Shown here one piece after another: positions 17,893 through 26,156 of a DNA stretch of 64,000 bases. Both the position numbers and the translations under genes were made by a program. This DNA comes from Deltaproteobacteria bacterium (GTDB taxonomy: Bacteria > Desulfobacterota > DSM-4660 > Desulfatiglandales > Desulfatiglandaceae). The notes under the pieces were generated by a model. That model saw only the letters and a list, made by a program, of their open reading frames with translations, was not told where the DNA came from and searched no databases. How positions within the stretch are numbered: the first letter of the stretch is position 1; the number at the start of each line of letters is the position of its first letter. The DNA lies in NCBI GenBank assembly GCA_019307815.1, contig JAFDIV010000020.1, forward strand, positions 1 to 64,000. Reading direction: 5' to 3'.

Positions 17893-18525
17893 TTAAAAAG
17901 GTTCCTCTTCAAGTCTCTGGTGTAACCAAATCAGGACCTTATCAAATTCTTGCCTTAATTCGGCCATAGCCTTTCCCCTATGGCTCACTCGGTTCTTGTC
18001 CTCCGCCGACATCTCTGCAAAGGTCTTCCCTAAAGGAGGGTAATAAAAAAGGGGATCATAGCCAAACCCATTGTTTCCTCTCATTTCTTCTGCTATCAGT
18101 CCATCGCAGGTCCCTTCATAAATAAGAGCCGGCCCTCTGGGCACTGCAATAGCAATAACACACACAAAAGAGGCCTCCCGGTTCCGGATCCCTTTCATGG
18201 CCTCCAAGAGTTTACGATTATTGGCAGCATCATCAGCATGATCTCCCGCATATCTTGCCGAGTACACCCCGGGTAACCCTCCAAGGGCCTTTACAACCAA
18301 GCCTGAATCATCGGCCAATGCTGGAAGACCCAAAATCCTGGCCGTGAATCGAGCCTTTTTTACCGCATTGTCTTCAAAGGTCTGTCCATCCTCTTCTATC
18401 TCAGGGAGAGGCCCAAAATCATCCAGGCTCTTTATTTCAATGTCAAAATCCTTCAGGAGACTCTTGAACTCTAGAATCTTTCCCTGGTTTCTAGTAGCGA
18501 TCACCAAGGGTCTGTCTAATCCCAT
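17893..18525 (-). CDS. rdgB: Non-canonical purine NTP pyrophosphatase (RdgB/HAM1)
   Basis: Hydrolyses XTP, dITP and ITP to monophosphates, keeping them out of DNA and RNA. All signatures are seen: the N-terminal ATRNQGKILEF with the SxTNxGK-type loop, FEDNAVKKA, ADDSGL with its paired Asp, GVYSARYAG, GFGYDPLF and the closing SHRGKAM. Length 210 is normal. It is on the same strand as the HesB-like gene but separated from it by a palindromic repeat. No partner function is suggested by the neighbours. Confidence 0.96.
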   Translation of the reverse strand: MGLDRPLVIATRNQGKILEFKSLLKDFDIEIKSLDDFGPLPEIEEDGQTFEDNAVKKARFTARILGLPALADDSGLVVKALGGLPGVYSARYAGDHADDAANNRKLLEAMKGIRNREASFVCVIAIAVPRGPALIYEGTCDGLIAEEMRGNNGFGYDPLFYYPPLGKTFAEMSAEDKNRVSHRGKAMAELRQEFDKVLIWLHQRLEEEPF

Positions 18526-18653
18526 AGAATATTCTCACTTATCCCAAAAAGATAATCTCCACCCGTAAAAAATGCCACGAATAACAACTCGTGGCCTCTT
18601 ATTATCAATTGGTTTTTAAAATATTTTATATTAAAATGCTCATAAAAGCAATC

Positions 18654-20165
18654 CTAAATTTTGATCCTCTCTCTTTTTTCCATTTCCTGTCCCATTTCCT
18701 TTTGTAGCTGCTCAAAACCAGGCTTTCCCAATAGGGCAAACATAGCGCGTTTGTATGCTTCTACCCCAGGCTGGGTAAATGGATTATGCCCCATCAGATA
18801 CCCGCTGATGGCCACAGAACGCTCCATCATATAATAAAGCTGGCCTAGGACATATGCGTTCCTGTGCGGGACTTCCACAATTATGCAGGGAACCCCCCCC
18901 TTGTAATGCGCATAGGCAGGGCCTTCAATAATTTTCCTATTGACATGCCCCATATCAAGGCCATTGTTAGGCAAAAAGTTCAATCCATCCAGATCTTCTT
19001 CATCCCAGGGGATCTCCATATGGCTGTCATGGGCCTGCAAGAACAAAAAGGTCTCAAGGATATTTCTCTCTCCCTCTTGAACCATCTGGCCGTTGGCATG
19101 AAGCTTTTCTGAATAAAGTGACGGAGACACCCACATGCCATGCCCTTCATGCCCCTCGCTTTCAGGAAAGAGCTGCTCCATCCATCGGGCCACCCCGTAG
19201 AGGGCGGAAGAATTTGTGGCCACGACCTCGATCTTCTTTCCTTTCATCCAGGCAAGGTATCGGGCTGCTGCATGAACAAGGCAGGGATTCTCCCAGAACT
19301 CGTCTTGCACGCACCGTGACCTCATGGCCCTAAATCCTTCCACAAACTCCTCAATGTCAATCCCGGCCACGGCCAAGCCCACGAGTCCCACGTCTGAAAG
19401 CACGGAAAACCTCCCCCCGATATCATCCGGCACCACAAACGTGGTATAGCCCTTTTGCTCTGCCAATTTTCTCAAAGCACCTTTTGACTTATCCGTAGTC
19501 ACGATGATAAGTTCCTTGGTCTCTTCGCCCCAGTTTTCCTCCAGTAAGCGCCGCATAATCCTAAAGGCAATAGCTGTCTCAGTGGTTGTTCCGGACTTTG
19601 AAATGACGTTCAACCCCACCTTCTTGCCTTCAAGCATGTCAAGGGTATCTCGAAAATAATCTGGATCCATGTTCTGCCCAAGAAAGTAAACCTCAGGAAC
19701 TCCTCCCCTCTTGTCCCTGTCTAGCTGATTAAAGCAGTGGTGACTCAGGGCGCGAAAGGTCGCCTCAATACCAAGATAAGAGCCCCCTATCCCAAGAGAA
19801 ACATAGGCGTCTATCCTGGCAGCCAGTGTATGGGCTGTATCGGTTATTCTCTGGAGATGTTCTTGGGTGATACGAACGGGCAGATCCTGCCACCCGGTCA
19901 TGGCAATGCCCTTGTCAAAGATATCCCCCTTATTTTCTTTCAGGTTCCTATGGGCCTCCATCACATTTGGAATCAATGAATCCAATTCCTTACGGGTGAT
20001 ACTATTGTTGCCGGGGGCATCAAACAAATAGGTAAGATCAAGGGTAATCTGATTGGCATTTCTAAAAGATTCGGAGCGGAAAGGGTTCCTTTCCCCAAAT
20101 CCCCTCCTTTGTTGTGCCACGACTGTTCCATTTTTGCCAATTCCGGTGAGTTTAAGTCCCGCCAT
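18654..20165 (-). CDS. pgi: Glucose-6-phosphate isomerase
   Basis: Interconverts glucose 6-phosphate and fructose 6-phosphate. The 503-residue protein contains the sugar-phosphate SIS motifs (LGIGGSYLG near residue 143 and ISKSGTTTET near 209), DDIGGRFSVLSDVGL, the catalytic Glu of FPESEGHEGHG near 349, and the HNPFTQPGVEAYK ending with its catalytic Lys. A GGAAAGGAGG sequence precedes the ATG. The family form is the one common in anaerobes and Deltaproteobacteria, shorter than the E. coli enzyme. It is monocistronic as far as can be seen. Confidence 0.95.
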   Translation of the reverse strand: MAGLKLTGIGKNGTVVAQQRRGFGERNPFRSESFRNANQITLDLTYLFDAPGNNSITRKELDSLIPNVMEAHRNLKENKGDIFDKGIAMTGWQDLPVRITQEHLQRITDTAHTLAARIDAYVSLGIGGSYLGIEATFRALSHHCFNQLDRDKRGGVPEVYFLGQNMDPDYFRDTLDMLEGKKVGLNVISKSGTTTETAIAFRIMRRLLEENWGEETKELIIVTTDKSKGALRKLAEQKGYTTFVVPDDIGGRFSVLSDVGLVGLAVAGIDIEEFVEGFRAMRSRCVQDEFWENPCLVHAAARYLAWMKGKKIEVVATNSSALYGVARWMEQLFPESEGHEGHGMWVSPSLYSEKLHANGQMVQEGERNILETFLFLQAHDSHMEIPWDEEDLDGLNFLPNNGLDMGHVNRKIIEGPAYAHYKGGVPCIIVEVPHRNAYVLGQLYYMMERSVAISGYLMGHNPFTQPGVEAYKRAMFALLGKPGFEQLQKEMGQEMEKRERIKI

Positions 20166-20348
20166 ATCTTCCTCCTTTCCCTATATCGCCTCCTGTCACC
20201 TTAGACTTTAGACACACGATCAGGTTTTGCTTGCAAGAATAGTGACCGTGATATTAGGATGGTCTGCCAAGAAACAATAAGATGTCTTTCTGTTCCTAAA
20301 GAAAACAGGGAAATTTCATCCTGATCAGATGACAAAACGAGGAAAGTG

Positions 20349-20993
20349 ATGGACTTGGAGGCATTTAAGAAAAAATATGAGCCAGACGTGGCCCGCATAA
20401 CCATCAACGGAAAATCATTCCAATTCTTCGTCCCCAGCACCCTTGAGCCTTTCATGAATACCGAGGACCCACACCACCACTTCCCACTTTGGGCCAAAAT
20501 CTGGGAGGCGTCTTTGGTGCTCGCTGAAGAGCTGGCACAATTACGTCCAGATCCCCAAAAGCAACTTCTAGAAATAGGTGCCGGTCTTGGCACAGTAGGA
20601 ATCATTGCCTCATTCTTCGGCCACCAGGTCACGATCACAGAATACGATGACTATGCCCTGGCCTTTGCTCAGGCCAATGCCCATCTCAACCAGGTCTCGC
20701 CCGTATCTATCCAAAAGCTTGACTGGCATGATCCCCAATTAAAAGGCCAATTCCATCTCATATTTGGCTCGGAAATCGTATATAAAGAACAGGATTATCA
20801 GCCATTGCTCGCCTTGTTCCAGAGGTATTTAAGACCAAAATGCCATATTGTCCTGGCCGACGGACTGCGTCGGACCTCTTTGGCCTTCTTTGGTCACATG
20901 AGCAATCACTTCCATGTGGAGGGCCAAAAAAAGGTGCTCCGTTCACAGAATAGCGAAACAACCATTCTTTTGTGCTCCATGACACCCAAGTAA
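20349..20993 (+). CDS. Class I SAM-dependent methyltransferase (METTL21/NNMT-like)
   Basis: A soluble methyltransferase of about 214 residues. The SAM-binding motif I reads LLEIGAGLGTVGI near residue 76, followed by ITEYDDYAL with the acidic residue that binds the ribose, and FHLIFGSEIVYKEQDY as the fourth-strand region. The HFPLWAKIWEAS segment before motif I is typical of the lysine-methyltransferase-like group that also includes ETFB and METTL21 enzymes, so a protein substrate is plausible but not established. The ATG at 20349 directly follows a GTG in frame; either could serve, with GAGGAAAG upstream. Confidence 0.8.
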   Translation: MDLEAFKKKYEPDVARITINGKSFQFFVPSTLEPFMNTEDPHHHFPLWAKIWEASLVLAEELAQLRPDPQKQLLEIGAGLGTVGIIASFFGHQVTITEYDDYALAFAQANAHLNQVSPVSIQKLDWHDPQLKGQFHLIFGSEIVYKEQDYQPLLALFQRYLRPKCHIVLADGLRRTSLAFFGHMSNHFHVEGQKKVLRSQNSETTILLCSMTPK

Positions 20994-21156
20994 TATTAAT
21001 CCAGAAATCAAAGACTTATAGACGGAGCTACCAGCAATCAGCTCTCAGCTCTCAGTCCATTATAGTTTAGACTCTTTAACTCCTAAGAAATAACTTTTTG
21101 GACTCAGATGCCATAAACCCTCAAGATAGGCCAACGGGATATTCCCGAAGCGAGGT

Positions 21157-21278
21157 ATTTTAGCCCCCGTAGCCAGCCTGCCTGCTGCAGGCAGGGATGG
21201 CGAAGGGGGTAAAATCCGCAGTTAGCGAAGCCCAGGATGGCGGAGCTAACGTAGCGCCTGCCTGGCAGCAGACAGGGA
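21157..21278. repeat. Cluster of palindromic hairpins (CCTGCCTGC family)
   Basis: The 400-base stretch between two convergent genes (20994-21393) holds no gene but has strong structure. A 19-base perfect palindrome CCTGCCTGCTGCAGGCAGG (21177-21195) is the tip of a longer hairpin: TTTTAGCCCCC...GCCA pairs with TGGC...GGGGGTAAAA (21158-21214). A second hairpin follows, CGCAGTTAGC against GCTAACGTAGCG (21217-21256), and a degenerate third copy of the palindrome (CCTGCCTGGCAGCAGACAGGGAGG) begins at 21257. No T-runs follow, so these are not ordinary terminators. Copy 1 is at 17.86 kb. They look like a dispersed REP-type element. Confidence 0.7.
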
Positions 21279-21393
21279 GGGAATGTCGCGTTTGGCCGAG
21301 GTCTAAAACCCCTAAGAAGGCTGTTTTTTTACATAAATGACCTAAAAGTGTAGCGCCTCGGTCAGGTGCTGTATATTGAGTGCGGGTATTGTC

Positions 21394-22329
21394 TCAGCCC
21401 CGTGCAAGCAGGGGAGTAATACCCTGACCCAGCACGAGCAAATCCGAGACTAAATTCACTATCCCCCAGATGGAGTCTGCGGCCAAGTGACTCTCAATGG
21501 ACCGATCGAACAACACGGCCAAGTTAGCTGAAAACTCCTCGTTCCCTTCCCATAGTAAATAATAGACTGGCACCTTGGGAAAGACCTGAAACTTATAAGA
21601 CACATCAGCCAGGCCCAATGGCTCACCCCCAAGTCTCTCTGCCGCCAGTACCAGACCCTTTGAATCATTTCCATACCGGCTAAGTACAGATTCGGTCTTC
21701 AACTTGTGTGGTCCTTGAAAAAAATGGGCGCACTTGAGTTCCTGAACCCCAACCATGGGACCCGCGATGCACTGGTCACACACATTCAACAAATACACCA
21801 CAGCCATCAGTACTGACAAAGGATGATCCATAAGCCTCCATTGCCCATCAAGTTCCAGATACCCTTCCCGTCTGTCGGCATCTATCAAAAGGGAAGTATT
21901 GAAAAAGGGAAGAATTACTGTCCCGGATGAATGGCGCGTAGCCTGGGCCCGTTTGCAAATGTCGGTCAGGTCACTATTTGCGAGATCCTGCCAGTAGGTC
22001 TCTGGAACGGTTACCTGCTGCCCCAATGGGCTTAAGGAAGGAGGAGGTGCTTGTCTACGTCGCTCTTGCATATTCAAGTAAGCATGACTGAATGGATAAG
22101 GTCCTTCTCTAAAGTGCCCACAGGGAAATTCATCACAGTCCCGTGGGCAATAGGCTATGTCCCGATCCATGGCACAGGCCAGCACAGGGCAAGGGCTCCC
22201 CAAGAGCCTTTCTTGTGCCGCTCGCTTCTTTGCTCCTTCAATACTTTTCCCTGAGCCACATGTGGAGCACTCTCCCAGGAGGTTCAACCTGCACACAGAA
22301 CAATCAATCCCACAAGCCCCTGTTGCCAC
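21394..22329 (-). CDS. DUF3786 protein with Cys-rich N-terminus
   Basis: A 311-residue cytoplasmic protein. The first 75 residues are Cys-rich (CGIDCSVC, CSTCGSG, CPVLAC, CPRDCDEFPC), with a pattern that could hold zinc or iron-sulfur clusters and resembles the DUF3795 type. The rest (from VPETYWQDLA) is a DUF3786 domain, with the characteristic LLIDADRREGYLELDG and SYKFQVFPKVPVYYLLW segments; this domain is common in anaerobic bacteria and archaea with corrinoid or acetyl-CoA pathway enzymes. No activity is established. It is not part of the defence-type remnants that follow upstream. Confidence 0.82.
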   Translation of the reverse strand: MATGACGIDCSVCRLNLLGECSTCGSGKSIEGAKKRAAQERLLGSPCPVLACAMDRDIAYCPRDCDEFPCGHFREGPYPFSHAYLNMQERRRQAPPPSLSPLGQQVTVPETYWQDLANSDLTDICKRAQATRHSSGTVILPFFNTSLLIDADRREGYLELDGQWRLMDHPLSVLMAVVYLLNVCDQCIAGPMVGVQELKCAHFFQGPHKLKTESVLSRYGNDSKGLVLAAERLGGEPLGLADVSYKFQVFPKVPVYYLLWEGNEEFSANLAVLFDRSIESHLAADSIWGIVNLVSDLLVLGQGITPLLARG

Positions 22330-22342
22330 TTAAAAGTCTACC

Positions 22343-22713
22343 TCACTCCTCTATTTTTAGGTCATCCACATCTGCTTCATCCAGTGGCTCTTCAACTGTA
22401 TTGCGGAGCCAAGAAGAGTCGTAGCCGTCTACCGCAGTTCCTTCAACCTGTATTGTCACCTTTCCTTCATCCGATTTGTCTGCCAGATTGGCTATCGCTG
22501 GAGATGCGTTGAAGACTTGATCTCTTGTTGCCTTAAAACTCAGCCGTACTATCCTTTTGTCAGCACTTGTTGTTTCCCCTTCTCCTATTGGCCCTTTTTC
22601 TTCACTTTCTAGCCGAGCTCTATGGCGAACACAGCCTCTGTGAGTACACCCGCTTCCACATCAGGGTGGAGCTTCACCAGATCAGTCCAAGGGGGAAGAG
22701 TATGTGTACTCAA
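22343..22713 (-). pseudogene. DUF499 ATPase remnant: both ends kept, interior missing
   Basis: Two fragments of one protein lie end to end. The first, 22609-22713, reads LPPWTDLVKLHPDVEAG then VLTEAVFAIELG and stops at TAG; this is the typical N-terminus of DUF499 AAA-type ATPases. The second, 22343-22612 in another frame, contains RLSFKATRDQVFNASPAI, NLADKSDEGKVTI and EEPLDEADVDDL, the typical C-terminus of the same family. About a thousand residues that should lie between are absent. Intact relatives are found in defence-type clusters with DUF1156 methyltransferases. The assignment is from memory of the family's ends and should be confirmed by alignment. Confidence 0.72.
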
Positions 22714-22722
22714 ATCCCTCCC

Positions 22723-23169
22723 TCATTCCTTCAGAAGCTCAGGATGTTTCTTCTTCAACCAACCCAACACATCCATTTTGAAATCCTTGACAAATGAAAT
22801 AATTTCCTCTGCTTCGGCCTCTGTAACACCACCAACATAGTCATACTCCACAGTATTCCTTTTGATACGACAAGTATCTAGATAAATTGCATCATCTTTG
22901 CGCTCCTGTCCAAGAATCAATGGCAGTGCGTTTATTGTATAATAATGGTTTGAAACCCTTGCAGCTCTATATCCTTCAGCATAAAGCAAGATCGTACACA
23001 ATTTGAGTGCTGCATTGTAGGCAATCCCGAATTTCCAGTCCGGTGATAATGCCTCATTCACCGCATCTTCTAAATCTCGTTCCACAATAGCCAACAAGTT
23101 CCCTATTTCCTGAGGACTTGTCTTGTGGGAACTAAGCCAGCCGTTTTCCTTCCATTGCTCTAAGGTCAT
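22723..23169 (-). CDS. HEPN-domain protein, partner of the nucleotidyltransferase
   Basis: A helical protein of 148 residues. It carries the HEPN outline: helix with YNAALKLCTILLYAEGYRA, then CRIKRNTVEYDYVG, the position where active HEPN ribonucleases have RxxxxH; here the His is replaced (RNTVEY), as in many MNT-linked members. The ATG at 23169 is chosen because the longer reading from 23250 would lie entirely inside the upstream gene. It overlaps the nucleotidyltransferase gene by 38 bases, so the two are translated together. Such pairs act as toxin and antitoxin, where the nucleotidyltransferase modifies the HEPN toxin. Activity here is inferred. Confidence 0.82.
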   Translation of the reverse strand: MTLEQWKENGWLSSHKTSPQEIGNLLAIVERDLEDAVNEALSPDWKFGIAYNAALKLCTILLYAEGYRAARVSNHYYTINALPLILGQERKDDAIYLDTCRIKRNTVEYDYVGGVTEAEAEEIISFVKDFKMDVLGWLKKKHPELLKE

Positions 23170-23731
23170 CCTCGCTTCCCACAATAAACAGCTTAGGTGA
23201 TTCCAACACACGTGCCAAGAAATGTTCCCCGGCTTTTTTCCGCTTTTCAAATTCGGATACCGTCATAACGTGAGGAGTAATTTCCCGTCCTATCTGCTCC
23301 GAAACACTTGGGAGCTTACTAGCAAGACTCCTTAAGCCAATATCACCTATAACCATCAAGTCAACATCACTGCGGGCGTTGGTATCGCCTCGGGCAAGTG
23401 AGCCAAAAATAAAGGCTACACATATGCCCTCTTTCCCTAATGTGTTTTGAAGGATCTCTACCAACCCTGATGTTTTCAAAACTATATTACGAAGGTCTAT
23501 ATAAATAGGATGCTCAATATTCGCCTTGTAGTATAGGCGGTTCCCGTCTTTTCTAACTATTACCAGATCAAGGCGGTGTAACTTCCTTAACTCATGGCGA
23601 ATAGTACGAATGTTCATCCCCGCCCTTCGTTCTATCTCCCGGACATGCAGCTCTTGATGGGATGGCCCAAACAAAAGTCTTAAAATTTCTGCCCGCGCTT
23701 TTGAGGAAAATATTTCACTTAGCAAATTCAT
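23132..23731 (-). CDS. Winged-HTH nucleotidyltransferase (MNT), antitoxin-like
   Basis: A 199-residue protein with two parts. Residues 1-75 are a winged helix domain (SKARAEILRLLF, VREIERRAGMNIRTIRHEL) for DNA binding and probably self-regulation. From about residue 103 there is a minimal nucleotidyltransferase core: FIFGSLARGD followed by SDVDLMVIG, giving the GSxxRGD...DxD catalytic pattern complete. It precedes and overlaps the HEPN gene. It is the upstream member of what appears to be an intact pair inside a set of decayed defence-type genes. Confidence 0.85.
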   Translation of the reverse strand: MNLLSEIFSSKARAEILRLLFGPSHQELHVREIERRAGMNIRTIRHELRKLHRLDLVIVRKDGNRLYYKANIEHPIYIDLRNIVLKTSGLVEILQNTLGKEGICVAFIFGSLARGDTNARSDVDLMVIGDIGLRSLASKLPSVSEQIGREITPHVMTVSEFEKRKKAGEHFLARVLESPKLFIVGSEDDLRAMEGKRLA

Positions 23732-23793
23732 GATTGAATACTTGTACCCCTCAATTGAAGGCTATTATTCTTCAATATCGAAACCTTACTTGT

Positions 23794-24075
23794 TTAGTCC
23801 GGAAACCCATTCAATCGTAGCTCGATTAAGACCGGCCAATTTGAAAGAAGTTTCTTCAAGGCCGATTGTACTGAGTTTGTGCTTACGATTTTAGATTCAC
23901 CTTTGTCTCTGCTACCCTCCAATGCGGTACCTCCCAAGGTTTGCGCCACCAGGCGCAGGCTCTCACGGTCGGCCCGGGCCTCGTCGAGGAAGCGGTTCAG
24001 ATTGCGTGGCTCGTTCTCCATGAGCCACAGGATCCGGTGCAGTGAATCGATGAGCGGTGCGGGCGGGCGTACCAT
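23794..24075 (-). pseudogene. C-terminal remnant of a DUF1156 DNA methylase-type protein
   Basis: A 93-residue open frame containing RPPAPLIDSLHRILWLMENE, DEARADRESLRLVAQTL and SALKKLLSNWPVLIE. This matches the C-terminal region of the large DUF1156 methyltransferases that accompany DUF499 ATPases. There is no sign of the rest of the gene, in particular no NPPY/DPPY catalytic motif, and no ribosome binding site before the first ATG. GC content is higher than in the neighbours. Identification is by resemblance only; intact relatives would have to be compared. Confidence 0.55.
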
Positions 24076-24144
24076 AGCCCACCGGGAGCCCCAGCTCCTC
24101 GTTGTTCCCCCGGCCGGTGAAGTCGACCAAACAGCACTCTCCTT

Positions 24145-24724
24145 TTAAACCGTATAGTCCATTTGAACCATTTATGAGCTGTTTCCAATGCCTGCCCCTT
24201 GGTATATCTGGTTTGCCGGGTTTCTGTCGGGCCTCCTTTGAGGCATTTGAGACGTTTGTGATGCGTTTCTTCGTAAGCACATAATGAGTGCCTTTGCCCG
24301 TAGTTCCTACCCTTTTCAAAACCCCTCGGTTCACGAGCATATCAAGATCCCGGCTTGCAGTGACCCTTGAAACGTCAGTAGTCTTTTGGTATTCGCTATT
24401 GGTGATTTGTGCATGTGCCTTCAAGTAGGCGACAGCTTCCTTCTGCCAGCGATTGAGTCCCATGTCACTCATAACCTTATCAGTCAGCCAATCTCGCCAG
24501 AGCGTAACCACAAACTGATCCGCCCGTTGCTCAAAATCAGGCTCAGGGAGACCTGCTCCTCAGCACCATGCAATCATGTCGAGCGTGCCGGTTTCAACCT
24601 TTTCGATATAATGGGCCAAATAAAGCAGCGCATCTCCTTGTACAAAGTTCTTTATGACCTGACGTTCTTCCTGTAGTTCCTTCTGCACGCTGCTAATGAA
24701 AAGTATCCTATGGTTAGGTACCAT
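24145..24724 (-). pseudogene. DUF4062/AlbA_2 (RecG-like) protein remnant with interior missing
   Basis: One frame from ATG at 24724 reads ILFISSVQKELQEERQ and FVQGDALL, the N-terminus of proteins with a DUF4062 domain. It then passes directly into YIEKVETGTLDMI, the region near the end of the AlbA_2/RecG-like ATP-binding domain in such proteins, losing some 350 residues. A TGA at 24560-24562 interrupts where relatives have Arg (AWC-stop-GAGLPEPDFE). Beyond it the frame continues with FVVTLWRDWL and a winged-helix region (LNRWQKEAVAYLKAH, SRVTASRDLDMLV) to about 24145. The downstream boundary is uncertain because the frame stays open into the DUF1156 fragment. Confidence 0.7.
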
Positions 24725-24803
24725 TACGCATACCCTTCGCCTGGATGACTTACTTGTTGTATCGCTTTCGCCGGGATTCCAAAAAAACCTTACACCAATA
24801 TTT

Positions 24804-25886
24804 TCACGCTTTGCTCTGCTTTAATGTAAAATAAGCTTTTACCTCGTCAATAGAGTGTGGCTTGTGACCGGAAAGGAACTTTGACTTTATATCTCTGATC
24901 CGGTCAATACTCTTGTGTAGCCTTTCAAGGGGAATTGCACCCTGAAGCAATCTCTTACGAATCTCAAATATTGACTCTAGGACAAGGTTCTGATTCTCGC
25001 ATATCAAAAGCAGATCAGCTCCTGCCTCAAAGGCATCGGCAGCGGCCCGGGGTACCGGCCACCGCGGGGTAATGGCGCCCATTTCCAGGTCGTCGGTGAG
25101 CACCAGTCCGTCAAATCCCATTTCCTGCCTTAGAAGCTGCTCTACCACGACCGGGGATAAGGTTCCTGGCAGCTCAGAATCAAGGTTGGGATAAAAGGCA
25201 TGAGAGACCATCACCCCCGCCACACCAACTCTTATGGCATCCCTAAAGGGCAAGAGATCCACAGCCTCCATTTCTTCCATGGTCAGGGGTATGGTCAGGT
25301 CAGTCTTGTGTGGATCGCGGCCTGCCGCCCCAAGCCCTGGGAAATGTTTAGCAACAGCAATAATACCATTGTCCTGAAGCCCTTTGATAACAATTGCGCC
25401 CAACCGTGAAACCAGATCAGGATCTGACCCAAAGGTTCTTCCCTGGAGGTGGACTTCGGGCTCCCCCCTTGGTACGTCCAGGACCGGCGCCAGATCCATA
25501 TTCAGGCCCACAAGCCTCATCTCCTGGGCCGTGACCCTGGCAAATTCGTGGGCCTGACCCTCCTCATCAGGCCCCTGTCCGATTACCTCATTGCCTGGAA
25601 ACACGGCAAAGGGCTCCTTCAGCCTAGCAACCGGTCCACCCTCTTGGTCTACAGCCAGAAACAAAGGTACTCCTTGGACATCCAAGGATATTTTTTGAAG
25701 CTCGCTACAAAGCTGGGCAACCTGAAGTGGGTCCTGAATGTTCCGCGCGAACAGGATAACACCTCCAAGGCCCATATCATTTATCAGGTGCCTTGTACGG
25801 TCATCCAGGTCAGGTCCAGGCATACCAGCCATAAAACACTGGCCAATCTTTGCATCCAGTTCTGATAACTCAAGTGTAGACTGCAT
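24804..25886 (-). CDS. nagZ: Beta-N-acetylglucosaminidase, GH3 family (NagZ-like)
   Basis: Cleaves N-acetylglucosamine from anhydro-muropeptides or wall fragments in the cytoplasm. Features of the GH3 single-domain type are complete over 360 residues: VDQEGGPVARL near residue 83, the KHFPGLGAAGRDPHKT segment with the catalytic His of the GH3 NagZ group near 186, and LTDDLEMGAI carrying the nucleophile Asp near 265. The absence of a signal peptide fits a cytoplasmic role. MurU-, AmgK- and AmpG-like genes follow within 10 kb, which supports a function in peptidoglycan recycling. It diverges from the murU-like gene. Confidence 0.9.
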   Translation of the reverse strand: MQSTLELSELDAKIGQCFMAGMPGPDLDDRTRHLINDMGLGGVILFARNIQDPLQVAQLCSELQKISLDVQGVPLFLAVDQEGGPVARLKEPFAVFPGNEVIGQGPDEEGQAHEFARVTAQEMRLVGLNMDLAPVLDVPRGEPEVHLQGRTFGSDPDLVSRLGAIVIKGLQDNGIIAVAKHFPGLGAAGRDPHKTDLTIPLTMEEMEAVDLLPFRDAIRVGVAGVMVSHAFYPNLDSELPGTLSPVVVEQLLRQEMGFDGLVLTDDLEMGAITPRWPVPRAAADAFEAGADLLLICENQNLVLESIFEIRKRLLQGAIPLERLHKSIDRIRDIKSKFLSGHKPHSIDEVKAYFTLKQSKA

Positions 25887-26156
25887 GGCTCACTTACCCA
25901 GGCCAAAAGCCCTTAGCTAATAGCATTCAGCCATCAAGAAACACATTCAAAGCGGTAACCTAGTACAGAGTACCCGTATAGGTTGTCAATCGCCAATACC
26001 TGAGATTATTGACATCAGTTCATATTGATGCCATCGTAAAAGCCAAGATTCACCCCCATTTTTACCGTCTGTACCGGGGAAGGGAAAAAGATGGTGAAAA
26101 ACCCATATCACTATGACGTATTATAATAAGAAAGTAAAGAACATGGACGCTATCCC

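Noticed and set aside
24560..24562. In-frame TGA in the RecG-like remnant as a second selenocysteine codon
   Set aside because: Relatives have Arg at this point, not Cys, and the gene has also lost its middle; a CGA to TGA mutation in a pseudogene explains it.
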